NCBI RefSeq assembly: GCF_000717655.1
Contig: NZ_JNZY01000029.1
Location: 29,270-93,269 of the forward strand
DNA: 64,000 nucleotides
Source of the DNA: Streptomyces katrae
Lineage (GTDB): Bacteria > Actinomycetota > Actinomycetes > Streptomycetales > Streptomycetaceae
Direction: 5' to 3'
A program made the position numbers and the translations under genes. Every line of letters starts with the position of its first letter. The stretch's first letter is position 1. The notes under the pieces were generated by a model. The model saw only the letters and a program-made list of their open reading frames with translations. It was not told the DNA's origin and ran no database searches. Of this stretch, positions 1 through 10,232 are shown in pieces.

Positions 1-977
1 TCCTCGTCGAGGCCGGGCGCGTCGAAGGGGTTGCGGCGCCGCCGGTGGGGGAGCGCCAGCAGCGCGGCCTGGCGTACGTCCTCCTTGCGTACGTCGGTCC
101 GCCCGGCCCAGGCGGCCAGCGCGGTCGCCGTACGGGCCATCACGATGTCGGCGCGCATGCCGTCGACCTCGAAGCCGGCGCAGGTCGCCGCGATCTGCAG
201 CAGCGAGGCATCGCCGAGGCGGACCTCCGGGAGCAGGGCCCGGGCGGCCACGACGCGGGCGCGGACGTCCTGCTCGTCCCCGGCCCAGCGGGTCGCGAAC
301 CCGGCGGGGTCGTCCTCGTACGCCAGCCGGCGGCGCACCACCTCGACGCGCTGGGCGGGCTCGCGGGAGGCCGCCACCTGGACGGTGAGCCCGAACCGGT
401 CGAGGAGCTGCGGGCGGAGCTCGCCCTCCTCCGGGTTCATCGTGCCGACGAGGAGGAAGCGGGCGGCGTGGCGTACGGAAACGCCCTCGCGCTCGACGTA
501 GGAAGCGCCCATCGCGGCCGCGTCGAGGAGCAGGTCGATCAGGTGGTCGTGGAGGAGGTTGACCTCGTCGACGTACAGGATCCCGCGGTGCGCGTCGGCC
601 AGCAGGCCGGGCTCGAAGGCCTTCACGCCCTCCGCGAGGGCGCGCTCGATGTCGAGGGCACCGACGAGGCGGTCCTCGGAGGCGCCGACGGGCAGCTCCA
701 CCATGCGAGCGGGCCGGGCCTGGCCCGGGCCGGGCTCGTGCGGGCCGTCCGGGCAGGCCGGGTCGGGGGCGGCGGGAGCGCAGGAGAACCGGCAGCCGGG
801 AATGACGTCCACCTGCGGCAGCAGCGCGGACAGCGCGCGGACGGCGGTGGACTTGGCGGTCCCCTTCTCGCCGCGGACCAGCACGCCGCCGACCGCTGGG
901 CTCACGGCGTTGAGCAGGAGCGCCAGCCGCAGGTCGGTCTGGCCGACGACTGCGGTGAACGGGTAGGGCGTGCTCAT
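1..977 (-). CDS. Magnesium chelatase ChlI-type AAA+ ATPase, putative cobaltochelatase subunit (partial)
   Basis: The reading frame starts at an ATG at 977 on the minus strand, behind an AAGGAG ribosome site, and runs off the left edge. About 325 N-terminal residues are visible. The protein opens [16 protein letters not shown] and has a Walker A ([11 protein letters not shown]) near residue 35, a Walker B-like stretch ([11 protein letters not shown]) and the sensor segment [20 protein letters not shown], all typical of the ChlI/BchI AAA+ family. In actinomycetes such proteins, often fused to a ChlD/VWA half, are annotated as cobaltochelatase motor subunits working with CobN. Its place behind cobD and cobQ supports a role in cobalt insertion. 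Whether a VWA domain follows lies outside the window. Confidence 0.88.
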   Translation of the reverse strand, partial: MSTPYPFTAVVGQTDLRLALLLNAVSPAVGGVLVRGEKGTAKSTAVRALSALLPQVDVIPGCRFSCAPAAPDPACPDGPHEPGPGQARPARMVELPVGASEDRLVGALDIERALAEGVKAFEPGLLADAHRGILYVDEVNLLHDHLIDLLLDAAAMGASYVEREGVSVRHAARFLLVGTMNPEEGELRPQLLDRFGLTVQVAASREPAQRVEVVRRRLAYEDDPAGFATRWAGDEQDVRARVVAARALLPEVRLGDASLLQIAATCAGFEVDGMRADIVMARTATALAAWAGRTDVRKEDVRQAALLALPHRRRRNPFDAPGLDE

Positions 978-1131
978 GCGGTGCCTCTCCTTGTGCGGGT
1001 ACGAGTACGCGTGCGCGGGCCGGTGGCCGCGGGGCGGGGGCGGCGGCGTGCGGGTCTGCCGGGGGCTGCCGCTGCGCGGAGCTCTCCCCGCCCCGCGCCG
1101 GAGGGGGAGGCCGCCCGCAGGACCGGCGCCT

Positions 1132-2652
1132 TCACGGGGCCCCCGGGGGGAGGAACGGGAGGCCTGCCGGGGCACCCGTCTCGATCAGGCGGAGCAGGGC
1201 ATCCGTGTCCGCGTGCTCGGCAATCAGATCGCCCAGCAGGTCCAGTTGTTCCTCCCGGAGGGAGGAGAACGACGTGTCCGGGGACGGGACGAAGCGGCGG
1301 CCCGACGCCGCGGCCACCTCGCGAAGGAACGCCCGGCGGAAGCCGTCCGACTCCAGCGAGCCGTGCCAGTGGGTGCCCCACACCGACCCGACCCGGCAGC
1401 CGTCCAGGAACGGCTCCCCGCCCAGGACCTCGGCCACCCCGTGGTGGATCTCGTACCCGGCGACCTCCTCGCCGAGCGCGGTCCCCGAAGGCCGCTCCAA
1501 GGTCTTCTCCCGCTCGAAGCGGATCCGCACCGGCAGCAGACCGAGCCCGTCCACCGAGCCCGCCCTGGACTCGACCTCGTCCTCGATGTGCTCGCCCAGC
1601 ACCTGGAAGCCGCCGCAGATGCCCAGCACCGGGCGGCCCTCCGCGGCCCGCCGCGCCAGCGCGTCCGCGAGGCCGCGCCCGCGCAGCCACTCCAGCGCCT
1701 TCACCGTGCCCCGGGTGCCCGGGACCACCACCAGGTCCGCGTCGACCAGCTCCTCGGCCCGGTCCACGAAGCGCACCACGACCCCCGGCTCCGCCGCGAG
1801 CGCGTCGACATCGGTGAAGTTCGACATCAGCGGCACCGCGCACACCGCGACCCGCAGGACGTCCTCGCCGACCGGCGGCGCCACGACCGACTCGCGCACG
1901 GCGCCCCGCAGCGAGACCCGGAGCCCGTCCTCCTCGTCGATGCCCAGCCCGTGCCGGAACGGCAGCACGCCGTACGTCGCCCGGCCGGTGAGGGAACGCA
2001 GCATCTCCATGCCCGGCTCCAGCAGCGACACGTCGCCGCGGAACTTGTTCACCATGTAGCCCGCGATCAGCTCCTGGTCCTGCGGCGACAGCAGCGCCGT
2101 CGTCCCGAAGAACGAGGCGAAGACCCCGCCCCGGTCGATGTCCCCGACCACGACCACCGGGAACCGCGCGGCCCGCGCGATGCCCATGTTCACGATGTCG
2201 GTCCGGCGCAGGTTGATCTCGGCCGGACTGCCCGCCCCCTCGCAGATCACGGCGTCATACGTGCCCCGCAGCTGCTCCAGGCAGTCCGTGACCACACCGA
2301 GAAGCTGTTCCTGGCGCCCCCCGTGGTAGCCGCGCGCACTCATCTCGCCCACCGGCTTGCCCAGCAGCACCACCTGGCTGCTTCGGTCGCTGCCGGGCTT
2401 GAGCAGCACCGGGTTCATCAGCGCCGTCGGCTCCACGCACGCCGCCTGCGCCTGCATCGCCTGCGCCCGCCCGATCTCGGCGCCCTCGCGCGTGACGAAC
2501 GAGTTCAGCGACATGTTCTGCGCCTTGAACGGCGCCACCTTCACGCCCTGCCGGGCCAGCCAGCGGCAGATGCCCGCCGTGACCACGCTCTTGCCCGCGT
2601 CCGATGTCGTACCGGCGACGAGGAGTCCCCCGCCCAGCTTGCCGCCACTCAC
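1132..2652 (-). CDS. cobQ: Cobyric acid synthase
   Basis: This amidotransferase uses glutamine and ATP to amidate the peripheral carboxylates of adenosylcobyrinic acid a,c-diamide, giving cobyric acid in cobalamin synthesis. The 506-residue protein has the N-terminal dethiobiotin-synthetase-like P-loop (TTSDAGKS, residues 15-22), the family motif [13 protein letters not shown] and the [11 protein letters not shown] segment. Its C-terminal class I glutaminase domain has nucleophile Cys346 in [10 protein letters not shown] and the later His motif GYEIHHG. The GTG start at 2652 was chosen because it overlaps the stop of cobD as GTGA, a sign of translational coupling. An open frame continues far upstream but only as a shadow of cobD. 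About 155 bases of non-coding DNA separate it from the chelatase gene. Confidence 0.96.
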   Translation of the reverse strand: MSGGKLGGGLLVAGTTSDAGKSVVTAGICRWLARQGVKVAPFKAQNMSLNSFVTREGAEIGRAQAMQAQAACVEPTALMNPVLLKPGSDRSSQVVLLGKPVGEMSARGYHGGRQEQLLGVVTDCLEQLRGTYDAVICEGAGSPAEINLRRTDIVNMGIARAARFPVVVVGDIDRGGVFASFFGTTALLSPQDQELIAGYMVNKFRGDVSLLEPGMEMLRSLTGRATYGVLPFRHGLGIDEEDGLRVSLRGAVRESVVAPPVGEDVLRVAVCAVPLMSNFTDVDALAAEPGVVVRFVDRAEELVDADLVVVPGTRGTVKALEWLRGRGLADALARRAAEGRPVLGICGGFQVLGEHIEDEVESRAGSVDGLGLLPVRIRFEREKTLERPSGTALGEEVAGYEIHHGVAEVLGGEPFLDGCRVGSVWGTHWHGSLESDGFRRAFLREVAAASGRRFVPSPDTSFSSLREEQLDLLGDLIAEHADTDALLRLIETGAPAGLPFLPPGAP

Positions 2653-3608
2653 GCGCGTCCCCTCCCCGCCACACGTGACACCGCACAGCGCAGTGCCACA
2701 CACGCCCCCAGCGCCAGCCACGTCACCTGCCGTGACAGCCGCACCGCCCGTTCGATGTCCGCGACCTGCACCGGCCGCCCCGCCTCGCCGTTCAGTACGG
2801 CCCGGTGCTCGACCCGCCCCCCGTACGCCAGGGTGCCCCCCAGACGTACGCCGAGCGCCCCGGCGAACGAGGCCTCCACGGGCCCGGCGTTCGGGCTCGG
2901 GTGCTCGGCCGCGTCCGCCCTCCAGGCCCGTACGGCTCCCCGCCGGTCGGGTCCGGCGAGTACGGCGGCCAGGGCGGTCAGCCGGGCGCCGGGCCAGCCC
3001 GCGAGGTCGTCGAGCCGGGCCGAGGCCCAGCCGTAGCGCAGGTAGCGCGGGGACTTGTGGCCCACCATCGCGTCCAGGGTGTTCACGGCGCGGAAGGCCA
3101 GCAGCCCGGGGACACCGGCGGCGGCGCCCCACACGAGGGCCCCGACCACCGCGTCGGAGGTGTTCTCGGCGACCGACTCCACGACGGCGCGGGCCATCTG
3201 CTGCTCGTCCAGGGCCTGCGGGTCGCGCCCGCACAGGTGCGGCAGCCGCTCCCGGGCCACCTCGGCGTCCCCGGCGGCGAGCGCGCCGCCGATGGCGCGG
3301 GCCTCGCGGCCCAGCGAGGTTCCGCCGACGACGGCCCAGGTGGCCGCTGCGGTCAGGGCGATACGGGCGGCCGCGGGCCGGGAGCGCACGGCGCGGGCGC
3401 CCAGCGCACCGACGGCGGCCGCGCCCCCGGCGCACAGGAGGGTGTGGAGGAGGCCCCGGGCGCGGTCGTCGCGCCACAGGGCGCCCTCGACGGCGGCGGC
3501 TGCTCGTCCGAAGGCGGCCACGGGGTGCCCTCGGCGCGGATCACCGAGGATCCGGTCGCCGATCAGGCCCGCCGTGGCGCCGTACGCGAAGACGCGATCG
3601 GCACGCAT
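2649..3608 (-). CDS. cobD: Adenosylcobinamide-phosphate synthase (CbiB/CobD family)
   Basis: CbiB/CobD is an integral membrane protein that attaches the aminopropanol arm to adenosylcobyric acid in cobalamin synthesis. The 319-residue product has several hydrophobic segments and the family motifs GDPRRGHPVAAFGR near the N terminus, ESVAENTSDAVVGAL near the middle and AVNTLDAMVGHKSPRYLRYGWASARLDD. The ATG at 3608 is the first start below the B12 riboswitch and gives the normal family length. A longer open frame to 3788 would run through the riboswitch and is rejected. It is the first gene of the operon and overlaps cobQ by four bases. Confidence 0.95.
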   Translation of the reverse strand: MRADRVFAYGATAGLIGDRILGDPRRGHPVAAFGRAAAAVEGALWRDDRARGLLHTLLCAGGAAAVGALGARAVRSRPAAARIALTAAATWAVVGGTSLGREARAIGGALAAGDAEVARERLPHLCGRDPQALDEQQMARAVVESVAENTSDAVVGALVWGAAAGVPGLLAFRAVNTLDAMVGHKSPRYLRYGWASARLDDLAGWPGARLTALAAVLAGPDRRGAVRAWRADAAEHPSPNAGPVEASFAGALGVRLGGTLAYGGRVEHRAVLNGEAGRPVQVADIERAVRLSRQVTWLALGACVALRCAVSRVAGRGRA

Positions 3609-3689
3609 GGTGGCAGGTATGTCCTCACTCAGGGTCCGCGCCCTGGTTCGACGTGTCCGGCGGTGGGAGTTCCTGGCTCCCGGGACGCA

Positions 3690-3830
3690 CGTGCGCGTGC
3701 TCCCCGGTGACAGTGGCGGGACCGCGCCGGATTCGCACCGGACTTCCTCTCCATGCCGCCGTATTGGCTCGGGCAGTCCACCACGCACCGCGAAGGCCCG
3801 TCAACTCGCCGTTGACCTGCGGCGGGGCAG
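3690..3830 (-). promoter_or_regulatory. Cobalamin (B12) riboswitch
   Basis: On the minus strand the RNA carries the conserved B12-box core GCGGTCCCGCCACTGT (complement of 3710-3725), preceded by a GTGCGAATCCGGC segment (about 3726-3738) and purine-rich GGAAGTCC, as in the AdoCbl riboswitch class. It lies 80-220 bases upstream of the cobD ATG at 3608 with no other gene between. The family normally represses cobalamin synthesis or uptake genes when adenosylcobalamin binds. The outer boundaries are approximate. Confidence 0.9.
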
Positions 3831-3857
3831 GTCACCACCACGGGCCGCAGGTACGGG

Positions 3858-3890
3858 AAAGCTCCCCCCGGGAAACCCGGAGGGAGCTTT
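3858..3890 (-). terminator. Intrinsic terminator after the phosphate-transport genes
   Basis: Arms AAAGCTCC and GGAGCTTT enclose an inner CCCGGG/CCCGG stem with an AAA loop. The hairpin lies 22 bases past the stop at 3912 and insulates the pit pair from the cobalamin riboswitch. Confidence 0.7.
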
Positions 3891-3911
3891 CGTGCGCCGT
3901 GTCCGAATCGG

Positions 3912-4133
3912 TCAGCTGACGATCAGGTAGATCCCGTACGCCACAGCCGACGCGACGAGCGCGAAGCAGGCGTACGCGCCGCTGCGGGCCAGGGTGGCGG
4001 TGCCGCCCTGCTCGGTGGCGGTCTCGTGCTTGGAGAGACCCACCAGGCCCAGGGTGAACAGGGCCACGAGCGCGACGGTGGCGGAGAGGCTGACCCCGAA
4101 GACGGAGCCGAGTGCTGCCCAGTCGATCTTCAT
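3912..4133 (-). CDS. Small two-helix membrane protein next to the phosphate transporter
   Basis: The 73-residue protein begins MKIDWAALGSVFGVSLSAT. It has two hydrophobic helices (about residues 10-33 and 50-72) joined by a short polar loop (GLSKHETATEQGGTAT). Its start lies 28 bases after the stop of the PiT transporter gene and it shares that gene's strand and terminator, so the two are very likely co-transcribed. I recall a similar small gene beside the low-affinity phosphate transporter in other Streptomyces. Its function is unknown, and an accessory role for the transporter is only an inference from position. Confidence 0.85.
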   Translation of the reverse strand: MKIDWAALGSVFGVSLSATVALVALFTLGLVGLSKHETATEQGGTATLARSGAYACFALVASAVAYGIYLIVS

Positions 4134-4161
4134 ACTGCGGATTCCTCTGTCGTTCTCGGGG

Positions 4162-5442
<1,281 letters not shown>

Positions 5443-5478
5443 TTACCCAGGCTTCTGTTTGACGTCAGTGGCTCGGCG

Positions 5479-5511
5479 ACCGTAGGCAACCTGGATGAAC
5501 GGAAGGTGAAC
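5479..5511 (-). promoter_or_regulatory. Putative PHO box (PhoP-binding direct repeats)
   Basis: Read on the minus strand there are three consecutive 11-base units: GTTCACCTTCC, GTTCATCCAGG and TTGCCTACGGT. The first two match the Streptomyces PhoP direct-repeat unit (GTTCACC-like) closely and the third is degenerate. They lie upstream of the pit start at 5442. This is a motif match only. Confidence 0.7.
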
Positions 5512-5797
5512 TGAGTCCGGCGGAGCGGTGTACCGGCCCGTCGTGCCATCGGCACCTTCATCCCGATTTTGGCGCTGATACGGCGATTCGTGCACGTCAA
5601 CGCCGGGTGACCGGACGGTTTCACAAGTGTCCGAACCCTCTTCCGTCCGCCCCGCGAGGGGTCGGGGGGAGATGCAGATCACTCCCCGCCGGAGGCCCGC
5701 CGGACCGCCCGGGCCACTCGTCCCGTCCCCCGCCCGGCCGCAAGCGGAGCATTCCGCTCCAGTGGCCCGCTCGCCCTCCCGCCTCGACACTGGAGCC

Positions 5798-6928
5798 GTG
5801 CCTTCCGCCACAGTGACGGCCGCGGCCGTCGCCACCACTCTCGTCGGGGCCGGCGCCGTCGCGGTCGCGGCCGGCCGGTACGCCGCCGACGCCGCCCTGC
5901 GGCACGAGCCCGGCCGCCCCCTGCCCGGCGGGCCGCGGCTCAGCGTCCACTCCGCCGGCTCGGGGCGGATCACGCTGACCCGCTCGCTGGCCTCCCTGCG
6001 CCCCGGTACGTACGGGCTCACGGCCCCCGGGGTGCACGCCGCGGTCGGGCCCGTCCTCGAAGGTGCCGCGCCCGGCCCGGACACCGTCGTGCGCCGGCTC
6101 CTGGACGTCACCCACGGCAGCCTGGAGCCCGGGACCCGGGTCACCCTCACCCCCCAGGTCCACGCGGGCAACCCCCGTACCGCCCTCGGGCTCGAGCACG
6201 CCGACGTGGACATCCCCGGCGAGCTCGGCGGACTGCCCGCCTGGTTCGTGCCCGCCGCCCGCGACACCTGGGTGATCACCGTGCACGGGCTCGGCGCCGG
6301 CCGCGAGCACCCGATGGTGGTCATGCCGTTCCTGCACCGCCAGCGGCTGCCCGTCCTCGACCTCGCCTACCGCGGCGACCTCGGCGCCCCCGCCTCACCG
6401 GACGGTCTCGGCCACCTCGGCGAGTCGGAATGGCGCGACGTGGACGCCGCCATCCGCTACGCCCTGCGCTACGGCGCCCGCCGGGTCGTCCTGCACGGCT
6501 GGTCCACCGGCGCCGCCATGGCCCTGTACGCCGCGGAGCGCTCGGCCCTCGCCGACCGGATCTCCGGCCTCGTGCTGGACTCGCCCGTGCTCGACTGGCA
6601 CACCACCCTGCGCGCGCTCGTCGCCGCCCGCCGCACCCCGGCCCCGCTGGTGCCGCTCGCGGTGCGGGCCGCCGAGGGGAGCGCCGGACTGCGCGCCGAC
6701 CGCCGGGGAGCCGGGGCGGACGCCGCGGCGCTGCGCATCCCCGTCCTGGTCTTCCACGGCCCGGACGACACGCTCGCCCCCTGGGAGCCCTCCCGCCGAC
6801 TTGCCGCCGCACGCCCCGACCTCGTCACCCTGACGACCGTCCGCCAAGCCCCGCACGGGGCGATGTGGAACGCGGACCCGGCCGGATACGAGGAGGCGCT
6901 GAGGCGCTTTCTCACCCCTCTTATGTGA
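5798..6928 (+). CDS. Alpha/beta hydrolase with N-terminal membrane segment
   Basis: The 376-residue protein starts with an Ala/Val-rich hydrophobic stretch (about residues 3-25) that looks like a membrane anchor or signal. An alpha/beta-hydrolase domain follows: the oxyanion-type HGLGAGREH, the nucleophile elbow GWSTG, the region DSPVLDW, a likely acid in FHGPDDTLAP and a likely catalytic His in PHGAMWN. Together these give a Ser-Asp-His triad. The substrate is unknown. The GTG at 5798 was chosen because it starts directly at the hydrophobic segment. An upstream ATG (5672) and the frame start at 5627 cannot be excluded, as no strong ribosome site marks any of them. It is not obviously in an operon. 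Confidence 0.85.
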   Translation: MPSATVTAAAVATTLVGAGAVAVAAGRYAADAALRHEPGRPLPGGPRLSVHSAGSGRITLTRSLASLRPGTYGLTAPGVHAAVGPVLEGAAPGPDTVVRRLLDVTHGSLEPGTRVTLTPQVHAGNPRTALGLEHADVDIPGELGGLPAWFVPAARDTWVITVHGLGAGREHPMVVMPFLHRQRLPVLDLAYRGDLGAPASPDGLGHLGESEWRDVDAAIRYALRYGARRVVLHGWSTGAAMALYAAERSALADRISGLVLDSPVLDWHTTLRALVAARRTPAPLVPLAVRAAEGSAGLRADRRGAGADAAALRIPVLVFHGPDDTLAPWEPSRRLAAARPDLVTLTTVRQAPHGAMWNADPAGYEEALRRFLTPLM

Positions 6929-7045
6929 AGGCCGTGTGCCGGACGGGACGGGGAGGGTGCATTCTCCCCGTATGTCCCTGCGGCGACCGGCGATAATGGC
7001 TGGTTCCGTTTGGGCTTTCGGCCGGTGACGGGCGAGACTGCTTCC

Positions 7046-8575
7046 GTGACGTCCCGAAAGCCTGATGAGCAGTTGGCTCGCGACTCCAGACTCCGACTCG
7101 TCTCCCCGCGTTCCGTCGCCGCGGCCCGCAAGGCGGTGACCGACCGACGCGCCCGTACCGCCTCCCGGCCCCCGGCGGGCACCCCGGCCACGGCGGAACT
7201 CGCGAACCGGGCCCGGGCCTCGCTCGCCGACGCCGTGCGGCTCGCCCGCTGGGCCGAGCTCAACCTCGGCGCCGGCGACGGAGGCCGGCCCGCCCCGGCG
7301 GGAGCACTGCCCGCCTCCGACGTGGAACGGGCCGCCGCCGAACTGAACCTGACGCACGGGCAGATCCGGGTCGGCTGGGACCGCGCCCGGCTCGCCGGCC
7401 TCGTGGAAGTGCACGGCGGCCACGCCCGGCCCGGCTGGCGGCTGCGCGCCTGGGACCGCGACGACACCGCCGTACTGCGGGGCTGGGTCGCGCTGTTCGA
7501 CGCCTGGTCACTGGTCCACCCGGCCCCCGCCGACATCGCGCCCGCGGTCGTCGCCGAGGTGGTCGAGGCGATGCCCCAACTGCTGTCCCTGCTCCAGCTG
7601 TCCGCCGGTCCCGTGACCGTGCCGGATCTGCTGGACCTGCTCGGCCAGCGCGTCACCGAACTGCGCGACGAGCGGTGCGAGGTCCCCTACGACGCCCCCG
7701 CGCGCGAGACTTCGCCCTCTGACGGGGCAGCAGCGACCGTCGGAGCCGCGGCAGTCGACGCCGAACCGACCGGCGCCGACCCGACCCGCCCCGGGGCGAC
7801 CGGCTCCGACGCGCCCGTCGCGGTCGCGGAGGCCACGGCCCATGCGGCGCCCGTCCCGCTCGCCCGGCTGCTGCGCTGGGCGCTCGGCGGACTCGCCGCC
7901 GTCGACGCCGTCACCCTCGGTCCCGCCCAGGCCGCTCTCACCCCGCTCGGCAGCTGGGCCGTCTGGGTCAAGCTCGAATAGATCTGCGTCGCCGCGCAGA
8001 GCCCCGCCGGGAACATCGAGCAGTCCGCCGCCGCGATGCTGCACGGCTGCGCCCGGCTCACCCCGGGACCGGCCCGCGCCGAGTACCAGGCCTGGCTCGC
8101 CGCCCGGCCCGTCGGCCATGCCGTCAGCGAGCTGCTGCACGCCGCCCGCGGCGAGGACGCCCTGCTGCGCGGCCTGGCCTTCGAGGCCCTGCGCGTGGTC
8201 GGCGCCCCGGCCGAACCCGAGGTGCGCGCCGCCGTCCGCGACGCCGCCCTGCGGCCGTACGCCCTGCTCTGGCTCGCGGAGCACGACGGGGTGGATCCCG
8301 ACGAGGCCCAGGACGTGCTCACCGCCGAGGAGTCGACCTGGCTCTGGGTGGACACCGCGGCCGCCATCGCCGACCACGGCGAGGCCGACCTGCTGGCCCG
8401 CCACCTCGACTCGGCCGTCCGCACCACCGTTCCGCGGCTGCTGGACGAGGTCCGAGCGGTCGGCCATCCGCGCACCGTCCAGGTCCTGGTCGCGCTGGCC
8501 GCCGCCCACCCGGACCCGGCCCTGGCCAAGGCGGTCCGCCGGGCCGCGTTCCAGGTCCACACCGGCGGCGCGTAG
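7046..8575 (+). pseudogene. Conserved hypothetical gene interrupted by one in-frame TAG
   Basis: One frame stays coding-like from the GTG at 7046 to the TGA-independent stop at 8573-8575, but a TAG at 7979-7981 splits it. The first part (about 311 residues) ends ...GSWAVWVKLE. The same frame resumes at once with ICVAAQSPAGNIEQSAAA and runs another ~197 codons with typical Streptomyces codon use. An internal ATG at 8036 could restart translation. The N-terminal half has a winged-helix-like patch (ERAAAELNLTHGQIRVGWDR), the middle has an acidic/Ala-Thr-Gly linker and the C-terminal half is HEAT-like helical. I do not recognise a function. A C-to-T change of CAG (Gln) to TAG is the simplest origin; sequencing error or readthrough are alternatives. 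Confidence 0.75.
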
Positions 8576-8600
8576 CGCCCGTACGGGTACGTGCGCAGGA

Positions 8601-8631
8601 ACGCGCCGCGGGTCTCAGACCTGCGGCGCGT
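8601..8631. terminator. Bidirectional terminator hairpin
   Basis: Arms ACGCGCCGCGGGTCT and AGACCTGCGGCGCGT pair with a single mismatch around one base. The hairpin lies between two convergent genes and overlaps the last codons of the VOC gene. Confidence 0.6.
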
Positions 8632-9010
8632 ACGTCCCGAAGCTCCAGATGTTGCCCTCGGCGTCCCTGGCCATGTAGTCGCGGGACCCGTAGTCCTGGT
8701 CGGTGGGCTCCATCAGGACCTCCACGCCGTGCTCCGCGGCCCGCCGGTGGTGGGCGTCCACATCGTCGACCACCACGTAGACCCCCACGGGCCCGCCGCC
8801 CTCCATGGCCTTGTCGAAGACGCTGCCGGTGCCCTTGCTGCCCAGCATCACCAGGCCGTTGCCGTACGCCAGCTCCGCATGCATCACGGATCCGTCCTCG
8901 CCCTCGTACACCGCGACCTGGCTGAAGCCGAAGGCCCCGGTCAGCAGCTTGATGGCCGCCTTCGCGTCGCGATAACGCAGCGTGGGACAGATGGACGGAA
9001 CGCCTGCCAT
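8615..9010 (-). CDS. VOC-superfamily (glyoxalase/PhnB-like) protein
   Basis: The 131-residue protein begins MAGVPSICPTLRYRDAKAAI and has paired beta-alpha-beta-beta modules of the vicinal-oxygen-chelate fold. The C-terminal segment RDYMARDAEGNIWSFGTY is the usual glyoxalase/bleomycin-resistance ending. The PhnB/YdeM-like subgroup is mostly uncharacterised; some members bind metals or small metabolites. The start at 9010 has a GGGAG site eight bases upstream, while the in-frame GTG at 9019 would sit too close to it. The gene stands alone, convergent with the interrupted gene. Confidence 0.9.
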   Translation of the reverse strand: MAGVPSICPTLRYRDAKAAIKLLTGAFGFSQVAVYEGEDGSVMHAELAYGNGLVMLGSKGTGSVFDKAMEGGGPVGVYVVVDDVDAHHRRAAEHGVEVLMEPTDQDYGSRDYMARDAEGNIWSFGTYAPQV

Positions 9011-9070
9011 GACGACCACTCCCTCTCGTGACGGTGACCTGCGTCACAGCATGGCAGGCGGCGTCGACAG

Positions 9071-9961
9071 TCAGCGGAAGGTGTCGCACCGGGCCATGTC
9101 GCCCGTGCGGTAGCCCTGGTAGAACCACTGCTGGCGCTGCCGGGCCGAACCGTGCGTCCAGGACTCCGGGGTCACCCGGCCCTGGAACTTCTCCTGGATC
9201 CGGTCGTCGCCGACCGCGGCCGCCGCGTCCAGGCCGTCCCTGATGTCCTGGTCGGTGAGGGTCGTGATCAGCGGCCGGCCCGTGGACTCGTCCGGCGTCC
9301 TGGTCGCGTTGTGTGCCCACACCCCCGCGTAGCAGTCGGCCTGCAGCTCGACCTTGACCGCGTCGCTGTTCGCGCCCGGCTGTCCGCCCCGGGCCTTCTG
9401 CAGGGTGCCGGTCAGGTTCTGGATGTGGTGCCCGTACTCGTGGGCGACGACATAGGCCTGGCCGAACGGGCCGCCGCTCGCGCCGAACTTCGTCCTCAGG
9501 TCGTCGAAGAAGCCGAGGTCCAGGTAGACCCGCCGGTCGGCGGGGCAGTAGAAGGGGCCGACCGCCGAGGTGGCGGCCCCGCAGGCGGTGTTCACGCGGC
9601 CGGTGAAGAAGCGCGTCGACGCCGGGGTGTACCGGCCGCCGCGGCGGGTGAACTCCTCCCTCCAGAAGTCCTGGGTGCTGTTGACGACCGCGACCAGCCG
9701 GCAGTCCTCCCGCGCGTTCGCGTCCCGCCCCTTCTTGCACGACTGCTCCACCTGGCTGACGGACGACGAGGTCGCCGCCGGCTCCGGGTTGCCCGAGGAG
9801 AGCCCCAGCTCGTCCGGGCCCACGCCGAAGAGCAGCCCGAGGACCAGTGCAATGAGACCCGCGATACCGCCGCCGATCGTCGCCCGCCCGCCCGGGATGC
9901 GGCTGCCGCGTTCGTCCTCGACCTCGGAAGTGTCCAGATCGGCGTCGTCGTCGAACTGCAT
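9071..9961 (-). CDS. Neutral zinc metallopeptidase (YpfJ family), membrane anchored
   Basis: The 296-residue protein begins MQFDDDADLDTSEVEDERG, a short acidic cytoplasmic tail. One membrane helix follows at about residues 26-45 (GGGIAGLIALVLGLLFGV), then an extracellular domain. The zinc-protease motif HEYGHH is near residue 174 and a downstream E/D metal-ligand segment (ELQADCYAGVWAH) matches the YpfJ/KPN_02809 family. Several Cys residues in the outer domain suggest disulfides. The ATG at 9961 was chosen because the open frame further upstream is shadow sequence. The natural substrate of this family is unknown. Confidence 0.92.
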   Translation of the reverse strand: MQFDDDADLDTSEVEDERGSRIPGGRATIGGGIAGLIALVLGLLFGVGPDELGLSSGNPEPAATSSSVSQVEQSCKKGRDANAREDCRLVAVVNSTQDFWREEFTRRGGRYTPASTRFFTGRVNTACGAATSAVGPFYCPADRRVYLDLGFFDDLRTKFGASGGPFGQAYVVAHEYGHHIQNLTGTLQKARGGQPGANSDAVKVELQADCYAGVWAHNATRTPDESTGRPLITTLTDQDIRDGLDAAAAVGDDRIQEKFQGRVTPESWTHGSARQRQQWFYQGYRTGDMARCDTFR

Positions 9962-10148
9962 CCCGCACCGCCCTCGATTCCACGTGGCCGCCCAGTGGCG
10001 CGTATCACCCGGTCCATCCTGATACGTGCCCCGGCCCGCCCAGACGATCCTGGGGCCGAACGGGGGACCGGCGAGGGGGCGGACGGGGCGTGCGTCAAGG
10101 GCCGGACGCCCCCACAACCAGTTGCACGCCCCCGGTAGAATGCATCCC

Positions 10149-10172
10149 ATGGCAAATCTCCTCGCGGATTAG
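10149..10172 (+). CDS. Possible leader peptide MANLLAD upstream of the ABC-F gene
   Basis: A seven-codon frame (ATG GCA AAT CTC CTC GCG GAT TAG) lies 60 bases before the ABC-F start. A good -10 hexamer TAGAAT (10136-10141) ends seven bases before its ATG, the spacing seen for leaderless Streptomyces mRNAs. ABC-F genes are often controlled by ribosome stalling on short upstream frames, so this could be an attenuation leader. The call rests on spacing and position only. Confidence 0.35.
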   Translation: MANLLAD

Positions 10173-10232
10173 CGGCGTCGAAGCATCGCGTCCTGCCCCC
10201 CTTCCGCCGTCCACCCGCCCTGGAGTATTTCC

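Noticed and set aside
45..3036. Long plus-strand open frames of 500-690 residues across the cobalamin genes
   Set aside because: They are Arg/Pro/Gly-rich shadows of the chelatase, cobQ and cobD genes and match no family; the minus-strand products have clear motifs.
1132..3477. A single 781-residue minus-strand protein fusing cobD-region sequence to CobQ
   Set aside because: Only the part from 2652 matches CobQ; the upstream part is out-of-frame cobD and ends at the GTGA overlap.
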